From the NCBI GenBank assembly GCA_001275005.1, contig JWZX01001981.1, forward strand, positions 1 through 15,805: a DNA stretch of 15,805 bases, read 5' to 3'. Shown piece after piece: positions 1 through 6,044 of this stretch; position 1 is the stretch's first letter, and the number at the start of each line of letters is the position of its first letter. The position numbers were made by a program, and so were the translations under genes. The DNA comes from Chrysochromulina tobinii. Taxonomy: Eukaryota; Haptophyta; Prymnesiales; Chrysochromulinaceae. The notes under the pieces were generated by a model. The model worked only from the letters and a program-made list of their open reading frames with translations, did no database searches and had not been told where the DNA came from.

Positions 1-2778
1 AACGGTGACCATCTCAGACGGGAGGCCCTCGGGGCGTCGGACGACTTCTTTGAAGGCTTCCCCGAGTAGTTCGCAGAATGGATGGGGCGGGCGCTCACCG
101 TCCCCTCCTGCCCGCTCGCGGACTGCCGTCATGACTTTGAAGTAGTCGGTCGTGAAGCCATCAAGTCCAGGCATTGCGTAATTAGGTAGGCCATCAATTG
201 CACGTTGCACTGCCGCAGGCGAGCAGATGGATTCAAGGGAGAGGTCCTCTCGGCGAGAAGCAGGCTGCACACGCCCGTCGGCAACAAGAGCCTCAAGGAG
301 GCGGGCTTCCGCATCTCTCTGCGTACGGACACCGTTGTTGAAAAAGCCCTTTCGCCCACCGTAAAAGCGGCGAGCAGCCCGAAGGACATGTCTGGTGCCC
401 GAGGAGCGGACGGTGCCCTCGCGGACCTCACGAATGGTGCTATCGACTCGGTCCTGGCGGGTGCCTTCAAAGAAGGAGCGGCTACAGCGGTCGCTATGGA
501 CGTGCTCATCATACGCCCGATCCGCCAACCATCGTGCGTGATCCGCCTGTCGGATCGTTTGGAGTTGGGCCTCAACCTCAAGCAGTTGCCGTTCCGCGAG
601 CTCTCGCGCTCGTGCGTCATGGAGTTGGGGTTCAGTGACGCCCCGACCGAGGAAGCGCTCGCAGCGCTGTAGTTGTTGGAGGAGGAGGTGTCGCTGGCTA
701 GCGCGCTGACGGGAGTCATTTCGGACCGTCTCTTGGCAGTACAGGCGCGTAGTTTCAAGGATGTAGAAGACGCGTTGGATCGGCGAGAGTTCCGTCTTGG
801 CCATCCCATCCTTGACAATGTCACGCATGCGTAAGACGCATGGTAGTCGTTGGGCAGTGAGGAGGTGTCGAGGGATGTGCCACTTTGGCGGGACGTACTC
901 ATCATCAGAGTAGCGAATTACGACGCTCACAGCAGCGTGGTCACTCCGGAGTTGAACGTCCCCGAGGCCAAGAAGCGCAAGGGATTCCGCAGAGGGGGAG
1001 ATGTGGCCTGCTGCTGTGGCGAGGGGTGCGCGTGATCCATTCAGGAGGTGTGTCGATACATAGGCCCGATCGAGGCGGGCACGGGAGCCAGCCTGCGGAG
1101 CCCGATGGGTGTATTCCCGCCCAGAAGGGTGAAGGGTACGGAAGGCATCCAAAAGGCCGCCAAGGGTATGGCTGACTGCGCGCATGCTCGCAATGCCAAG
1201 TGGTCGTGTAGGGTCGAGGCGTCTAGGTAGAGGCTGGGCGCACGTGTAGTCAACGCCGCGGTCCTCAACATTGTTCATATCTCCGAGCCAGATAACATCC
1301 GTATCAGCAGGGGGTGTTGGTAGTCCAGCCCGCAGGCGTTCATAGAACGCGGCCTGGTCCGCATCAGATGCATTATCTGCATGGGAGCCGACGATGAGGG
1401 TGCGTCGGCCAAAGATGGTGAGCCAGATAGCGATGAATCGACCCTCGGGGTCAGCGAGTGCCAGGCGTGGGTCTGCCTGAGGGAGGCGCTTTGAAATGAA
1501 CACAGCCATACCACGCGCAACACGACCTTGGGTGTCCGAAGCCCAGAGGGCCTCATACCCATTCGGCCATGCTCGACCCCATTGTCGCTCAACCTGTTCC
1601 CCACCGACACAATTCGTTTCAGCGAGAACGAGCACGTCACACACATCCCCACCAGCGCGGAGATACGCCTCGCGTGCAGAGCGATCCGAACGCATACCAC
1701 ACACATTATGGAACCGGAACCTTACTTCCTGCATGTACCGCTGTCCGCGTTTGTTCGCGTAGGGGAACTGTCCGCACTCAGCTAGCATGCGCGTCGCGTC
1801 GGTACCCATCCGCATGGCTACGGTACGGGCAGCCCCTACTGACACCCGACGCAGTCGTCCTCGGTCTACACAGGCTGCATGTTCAACGCAGGCAGATCGG
1901 GCAGCCGACCGCCATGTATCGCCGGCCCGAAGGAGCCAGTAGGGGTATAGAAAGCCGCGGGAGCCTCCCGCAAAAATGCCACCGAGGGCAAGCGCCAGTT
2001 GTTGCGCGAGCGCCAGGCGGTGTAATGGGGCCCGGACTAAACAACGGTGCTGCCACGACCGCCAGCGTTGCCATTGCCTGAGTGTGGCAAACGCCATGGG
2101 GAGGGCGCGCCCTCTCGGCCGGTTCGGCCGCTGCTCATTAGGAATCCAGCCTAGGCCACGGATAAAGATGCGTCCATGCAGCGGCACATTGGTGGCCCGA
2201 CCGACACGGGGAACCTCAGGGGTCGATAGGGGGACCGAAGTCGATGTGGGGACCGAAAGGTCGACATTGCCATCGTTATGCAAGTGAATAGAATCGGGGC
2301 ACGTACGAACAGCGCCAGATGTGATCATCACGCAGCTCGGGGGGGGGCAACCGAGCCACCAATTCAACCGGAGCCGCAGCTCAGACATTGGGGGGGGGGT
2401 CGTTGGGGGACGATCGCGGCTGCTCCCCCTCAGGGCGCCGGCGTCGTGCAATGCACAGAGGTCGAAGACAAACTGCTCCACCCTGATGGGGCAACAGCGT
2501 CCACGACATGCGACACCGGGACAATCAGAGGTAATCACAGGGACGCGAGCCGTGCCAAAAATAAGCGCGGTCAGGGTCGCAGGAGAGTAGGAAGCGCCTA
2601 AGGCAACCAAGACGTTAGAGAGATGAGCTCCATGGGTAGTCGCGCAGCTGAGTCGCAAAGGTCCAAAGGGAGCAGTGCATCTCCAAGCCAATACCGAACG
2701 TCGCCATCGCTGAAGCAGGAGCACCGCAGCAGCAAGGACGACGAGAGCAGCACGACATCCAATCAACAAGGAAAACAT
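1..2778 (-). CDS. LINE ORF2-like protein: N-terminal extension, AP endonuclease, start of reverse transcriptase (partial)
   Basis: This is the retrotransposition enzyme: the endonuclease nicks target DNA and the RT copies the element RNA at the nick. With the first ATG at 2778-2776, the EEP domain covers about residues 353-620. It has Asn358 (in FRFHNVCG), Glu387 (LAETNC), His466 (VGSHADN), Asp500/Asn502 (WLGDMNN), Asp570 (RLDRAYVS) and Asp613-His614 (RSDHAAV), i.e. the full catalytic set. The linker contains SRSFFEGTR, similar to the pre-RT region of L1. RT begins with MPGLDGFTTDYFK at about residues 869-881, matching the family PGPDGF..EFYK motif. The spacing from endonuclease Asn to PGLDG is about 510 residues, close to L1 ORF2. 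Residues 1-350 are unrecognised; they start with a hydrophobic stretch (about residues 2-25) and hold scattered Cys/His pairs without standard zinc-knuckle spacing. Other in-frame ATGs are at 2388, 2328 and 2097, so the true start is uncertain. The frame has no stop before base 1. Confidence 0.9.
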   Translation of the reverse strand, partial: MFSLLIGCRAALVVLAAAVLLLQRWRRSVLAWRCTAPFGPLRLSCATTHGAHLSNVLVALGASYSPATLTALIFGTARVPVITSDCPGVACRGRCCPIRVEQFVFDLCALHDAGALRGSSRDRPPTTPPPMSELRLRLNWWLGCPPPSCVMITSGAVRTCPDSIHLHNDGNVDLSVPTSTSVPLSTPEVPRVGRATNVPLHGRIFIRGLGWIPNEQRPNRPRGRALPMAFATLRQWQRWRSWQHRCLVRAPLHRLALAQQLALALGGIFAGGSRGFLYPYWLLRAGDTWRSAARSACVEHAACVDRGRLRRVSVGAARTVAMRMGTDATRMLAECGQFPYANKRGQRYMQEVRFRFHNVCGMRSDRSAREAYLRAGGDVCDVLVLAETNCVGGEQVERQWGRAWPNGYEALWASDTQGRVARGMAVFISKRLPQADPRLALADPEGRFIAIWLTIFGRRTLIVGSHADNASDADQAAFYERLRAGLPTPPADTDVIWLGDMNNVEDRGVDYTCAQPLPRRLDPTRPLGIASMRAVSHTLGGLLDAFRTLHPSGREYTHRAPQAGSRARLDRAYVSTHLLNGSRAPLATAAGHISPSAESLALLGLGDVQLRSDHAAVSVVIRYSDDEYVPPKWHIPRHLLTAQRLPCVLRMRDIVKDGMAKTELSPIQRVFYILETTRLYCQETVRNDSRQRASQRHLLLQQLQRCERFLGRGVTEPQLHDARARELAERQLLEVEAQLQTIRQADHARWLADRAYDEHVHSDRCSRSFFEGTRQDRVDSTIREVREGTVRSSGTRHVLRAARRFYGGRKGFFNNGVRTQRDAEARLLEALVADGRVQPASRREDLSLESICSPAAVQRAIDGLPNYAMPGLDGFTTDYFKVMTAVRERAGGDGERPPHPFCELLGEAFKEVVRRPEGLPSEMVTV

Positions 2779-2892
2779 CGCAGTGCCGTGTTGAAGAAAG
2801 AAAACGTGGAGAAATGACAACAGTCCACGGTAAATCACGTAGTGCACGTGCCGGGCGTAGGTCTTGAAGCTAGGCAAAATCAGCGCGCCAAA
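1..2892 (-). mobile_element. Non-LTR retrotransposon (LINE, APE-endonuclease type, L1/Tx1-like), 5' portion
   Basis: The minus-strand frame is stop-free from 2892 to base 1 (964 codons) and encodes an EEP endonuclease followed by the start of a reverse transcriptase, the order found in L1/Tx1-type LINEs. The element points left, so its 5' end is somewhere near 2780-2890 and most of the RT, the 3' UTR and any tail or target-site duplication lie outside the window. It is head-to-head with the MutS2-like gene. The absence of stops or frameshifts across the visible part suggests a recent, possibly intact copy. The exact 5' boundary cannot be placed from one copy. Clade assignment rests on domain order and motif spacing only. 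Confidence 0.88.
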
Positions 2893-3031
2893 TCACCAGC
2901 ACTGTCGCGTCGGCGCGCCCGGGCTCAATGAGGAAACGCGACGCCACGAAAAGATAAAACCTCTAATCGCGAAAATCTCGGCGGCCGAAATCTCCGGATT
3001 GCGTGCGCGGATTTCGCAAATTTCCTTGCAA
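2779..3031. promoter_or_regulatory. Head-to-head spacer between the LINE and the MutS2-like gene
   Basis: This spacer separates the first ATG of the leftward LINE frame from the first ATG of the rightward MutS2-like frame. It holds a palindromic CACGTG (2845-2850), the core of E-box/G-box sites. It also has an AT-richer patch at 2950-3030 with two near-copies of CGAAA(A)TCTC(C)GG (2970-2981 and 2986-2997) and the related inverted GGATTTCGC (3009-3017). The MutS2 promoter must lie here or within the LINE. No clear TATA box is visible. Functional assignment is inference from position. Confidence 0.35.
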
Positions 3032-5518
3032 ATGAGGAGACGCAAGAGCCGTCGAGTCATCCTCCTGGTGCTCGTGACCGGAATACAAGATGTGGGATCG
3101 ATGCTCAGAATACGAGACGTGGGACACAGTGCCCTGGAGCCAACCGCGGTCATTGATGCTCTCGTCCGCAACGCACGCACGGTGCCTGGTGCGCATGCAC
3201 TTCGCTCCGCTAGCTTGGCACCGTCGGCGGTGGCTGCGACCCAGCAGTATGCACTCGTGGCAGAAGCCATGGCATTGCAACCTGACGAGCTCCCTCCGCT
3301 TTGTCACTGCCTGGACCTTGAGCCTGCACTCATCGCGCTGCGCGATGCGCAATCTCTCGATATTCGCACGCTGGCCGAGGTGTCCTATGCAGTTGAGGCG
3401 CTCAACTTGCTCGCGAAATGGTCGGAGGGCGAGTTGGCACGCGTGCGCTGCCCAGGGCTGGCGGCGCTAGCGGCCGCGGCCGCCCCCCCCGAGCGTCTGG
3501 CAACCAAGCTCGGCGGCACGCCACGGCCCTTTGTGGAGATGCCCGGCGGTCTGGGCCTCTCGTCGGACGCCTTCCCGATCCTTCGCAGCCGGCGCGCTGC
3601 CGTGAGCGTGGCCGAGAAGGCCGTCACGCAGCAGATGCAGCAGCTGATGGCGGATGGCTCGTTCAAGCAGCAGCTGTCCGAGCCGGACGCCCAGGTGCAG
3701 CAGCGCGACGGCCGTTGGGTGGTACCGGTACCGCCCTCATCTATGAGGAGCCTCGGGATCGAAGTCGCCCGCTCTCGTCGGGGCTCGACCGTCTTCGTCG
3801 AGCCACACCAACTCGTGGGGCTCTCGTCGACGGCACGGGCGGCGGCGGCCTCGCTCGCGGCCACGGAGGCGCGCTTGTTGCTCGGGGTCAGCTTGCTCCT
3901 CCGGCGCGAGCTCGGCGGGCTTCTCGAGTCGGTGAACGCGGCCGCGAGCCTCGACGGTGCTGTGGCGCGAGCCGTGCTCGGGCGCCAGTGGGATGGAGTG
4001 GTGCCGATGGTGGGAGAGGAGGGCGTGGTGCAGCTGCCAGAGGCACGCCATCCGTTGCTGGCACTCCGCTTTGCCAGCGGCGCGGCAAAGTTCAAGGTCG
4101 TAGGCAACTCGGTCGCGCTGCAGGCGGGCTCGAAGAGGACGCGTGCGGTCACGTTCGACACCGAGGGCGGCCCAGCGGGGGCGAGCAGCTCGACGTCTGT
4201 GCTGCCGCAGGCGCTGCTGCTCACTGGACCCAACGGGGGCGGTAAGTCGGTGGTCCTCAAGACGGTGGCGCTCTGTGCCGTGCTCTGCCGGCTCGGGGTG
4301 CCGTTGCCGTGCGCCCCGAGGTCGTCTGAGGGGATGCCGCCGCGGTGCGACTTTTTCTCGACGATCGTGACCGACCTCGACGACTCGCAGTCCGTCGAGC
4401 GCGACGCCTCCTCCTTCACCGCGCACATCCGCACGTGCAAGGCGGCGCTCGCGGCGGTCGAGGAAGACGCGCGCTCGCAACGCCATACCCTCGTCGTTCT
4501 CGACGAGCCGGGCGCGGCAACCGACCCGCTGCAGGGCGCGGCGATCGCTCGGGCGGTGATTGAGGCGCTCCTCGACGCGGGCGCGCTCGTGCTCGCAAGC
4601 ACGCACTCGGACGCGCTCAAGCGCCTCGGGCTGGCCGACGCACGCATTGCAGTGGGGGCGATGGCGCTCTCGCCAGCCGGGGAACCTCTCTACTCCCTCG
4701 TGCTCGGCGCGGTGGGCTCTTCGCACGCCCTCGACGCGGCGGCGCGCGAAGGCCTCCCTGCCGCGCTGCTCGAGCGTGCGCAGCAGCTCCTCCCCGATGC
4801 CGAGGGAGACGGCGGCACCATGCGCCGGGAGATGGAGGCGCTGCTGGTGGCGCTCCAGCAGACGAGTGCGCACGCGGCGATGGATCGCGAAGCGGCGGCG
4901 CGCGCGCGCACGCAGGCGGAGGCGAGCCTATCCGATGCACGGAAGGCCGCCGCCGCCGCCGCCGTCTCGCTCGGCCAGTCGTCCGATTGGCTCTCGAAGC
5001 TCACCCAACGGCTGGACGCGATGGTGGCCCGCCTACGAGCGGACAAGGCCGAGGAGCTCGAGCTGCTCGGCACGACGATTCGCGCGCTCCGACTTGGGCA
5101 GCGTGACGCGACAGAGGCCCGCCTGCGCGCGCTCGCCGCGCTCGGCCTGCAGCCGGTGGGCACGCACACGCCCCTGCGCAAAGGCGAGTCCCTCTCCATC
5201 GTGCCAGCGGGCAGCGCTGGCTTGGGGAGTGGCGCTCAATACGGCGCGGTCGTTGAGGGGGTCGTGGCCGAGGATGCGGGCGAGTATGACGCGAGCGTGC
5301 TCGTGGCTGTGCGTGGCGCCCCGGCCATCAGGGTCGACCGCAGCGAGTGCGCCACCTGGCTCATCGAGGACAGTGCCACAGACGGGGGCGGCGACCGCTG
5401 GGCTTGGATGGCGGCTCCTACGGCAGCGGTGGGCTCCAGAGCAGCAGCAGGAGCAGGAGGTGGTGCCCCTGCGGCAGCAGCTCGGGGAGCAGCAAGCTCC
5501 AAGCGGAAGCGCCGCTAA
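3032..5518 (+). CDS. mutS2: MutS2-family DNA-binding ATPase lacking the Smr domain
   Basis: MutS2 proteins are dimeric ABC-type ATPases that act on branched or recombining DNA rather than in mismatch repair; in algae and plants they are generally organellar. From the ATG at 3032 the protein has 828 residues. The N-terminal helical/lever part is recognisable from about residue 30. The ATPase core has Walker A TGPNGGGKS (398-406), a signature region DDSQSVERDASSFTAH (450-465) like the MutS2 DEQSIEQ.LSTFSSH, Walker B LVVLDE with Asp491/Glu492, a GAATDP loop (usually GAGTDP) and the switch histidine STH (525). Next come a helical region (about 590-690) and a KOW-like beta segment (about 715-790). 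It ends in an Ala/Gly-rich tail closing with KRKRR. The C-terminal Smr nuclease domain of most bacterial MutS2 is absent. The frame extends upstream to a TTG at 2864, but ATGs exist only at 3032 and 3101. The basic/hydrophobic N-terminus could be a transit peptide; an upstream exon is not excluded. Confidence 0.88.
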   Translation: MRRRKSRRVILLVLVTGIQDVGSMLRIRDVGHSALEPTAVIDALVRNARTVPGAHALRSASLAPSAVAATQQYALVAEAMALQPDELPPLCHCLDLEPALIALRDAQSLDIRTLAEVSYAVEALNLLAKWSEGELARVRCPGLAALAAAAAPPERLATKLGGTPRPFVEMPGGLGLSSDAFPILRSRRAAVSVAEKAVTQQMQQLMADGSFKQQLSEPDAQVQQRDGRWVVPVPPSSMRSLGIEVARSRRGSTVFVEPHQLVGLSSTARAAAASLAATEARLLLGVSLLLRRELGGLLESVNAAASLDGAVARAVLGRQWDGVVPMVGEEGVVQLPEARHPLLALRFASGAAKFKVVGNSVALQAGSKRTRAVTFDTEGGPAGASSSTSVLPQALLLTGPNGGGKSVVLKTVALCAVLCRLGVPLPCAPRSSEGMPPRCDFFSTIVTDLDDSQSVERDASSFTAHIRTCKAALAAVEEDARSQRHTLVVLDEPGAATDPLQGAAIARAVIEALLDAGALVLASTHSDALKRLGLADARIAVGAMALSPAGEPLYSLVLGAVGSSHALDAAAREGLPAALLERAQQLLPDAEGDGGTMRREMEALLVALQQTSAHAAMDREAAARARTQAEASLSDARKAAAAAAVSLGQSSDWLSKLTQRLDAMVARLRADKAEELELLGTTIRALRLGQRDATEARLRALAALGLQPVGTHTPLRKGESLSIVPAGSAGLGSGAQYGAVVEGVVAEDAGEYDASVLVAVRGAPAIRVDRSECATWLIEDSATDGGGDRWAWMAAPTAAVGSRAAAGAGGGAPAAAARGAASSKRKRR

Positions 5519-5635
5519 AGCCAGGACTTGTAGTCCGGTAAGAAAGCAAGCAAGACTATAACGATAGGTTGCTTGTCCGGTATATATACTCGAGATCCAC
5601 GAGTCCCACGCCACCATCATGGCCACCATGGGCAC

Positions 5636-5695
5636 CGGATCGGATCGGGGATGCGCCCCCCCCGATCCATCCGCGGGTACGCATGATCCGATCCG
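5636..5695. repeat. Overlapping GATC-containing inverted repeats
   Basis: Two nested foldbacks share bases. The outer pair is CGGATCGGATC at 5636-5646 with its exact reverse complement at 5685-5695. The inner pair is GGATCGGGG at 5642-5650 with its exact reverse complement at 5660-5668, loop 9. GATC occurs seven times between 5638 and 5706. The two folds are mutually exclusive because the left arms overlap. Role unknown; the block lies in the convergent 3' region. Confidence 0.6.
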
Positions 5696-5929
5696 ATCGT
5701 TGATCCGCCGTTGAGATGGGGCCCGGCCGATCGCGTGATGGGCATCATCGGCATCGCATGCGCATCATGATGGGCGTTTGCGATGTCCGATGAGTATCGG
5801 GTGTTGGTGACCACACGCGTGACGCGACCGCGGTAGCAAGTAGAAACATTAATTAAACGACCAGGCGACACCGGCAGCGTGAGAGCGTCGCGAGGCGGGC
5901 AGCTCTTTCAAACCATTGGTTTCAAACCT

Positions 5930-5962
5930 TGCGCCTCGTCGCGTTCTACGCGACGAGGCGCA
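5930..5962. repeat. Perfect 14-bp stem, 5-base loop hairpin
   Basis: TGCGCCTCGTCGCG (5930-5943) is followed by the loop TTCTA and the exact reverse complement (5949-5962). Just before it, TTTCAAACC occurs twice (5906-5914 and 5920-5928), and AAACCA/TGGTTT form a small palindrome (5910-5922). The hairpin is 82 bases beyond the stop codon of the leftward EF-hand gene, so it should be in that gene's 3' UTR or at its end, and in antisense of any long MutS2 3' UTR. A 3'-end or RNA-stability element is plausible but unproven. Confidence 0.75.
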
Positions 5963-6044
5963 TGGTGGCAGGAATCCTTTCGAACGCGCGCCGTGACCAC
6001 AAACAGTTCGCGCATCGAGTCGCGGTTCTTGGCCGGTTGCCGCG

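Larger units (their letters stand above)
5519..6044. other. Convergent intergenic region rich in inverted repeats
   Basis: Both neighbouring genes end here tail-to-tail (stop codons at 5516-5518 plus and 6047-6045 minus), so the stretch should contain both 3' UTRs. I see no convincing gene. It contains a short hairpin with CAAGCAA/TTGCTTG arms (5547-5553 and 5569-5575), a TATATATA run near 5580-5588, a GATC-dense block of overlapping inverted repeats (5636-5710), a GCATC/GATGC-rich palindromic stretch (about 5737-5778), and a long perfect hairpin (5930-5962). No canonical AATAAA is evident. Confidence 0.6.

Noticed and set aside
129-905. Minus-strand open frame of 258 codons
   Set aside because: It is a shadow frame of the LINE protein; the true frame carries the endonuclease and RT motifs over the same bases.
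2864-3031. Extension of the MutS2-like protein upstream to 2864
   Set aside because: The codon at 2864 is TTG, not ATG, which is not a likely eukaryotic start. The extra residues do not resemble MutS2 and partly overlap the antisense LINE frame.
3385-4873. Long minus-strand frames (420 and 378 codons) opposite the MutS2 ATPase core
   Set aside because: They arise from GC-rich codon positions opposite a clearly recognised gene and show no domain.
5578-5590. TATATATA as a promoter TATA box
   Set aside because: It lies between convergent 3' ends with no gene starting downstream on either strand.
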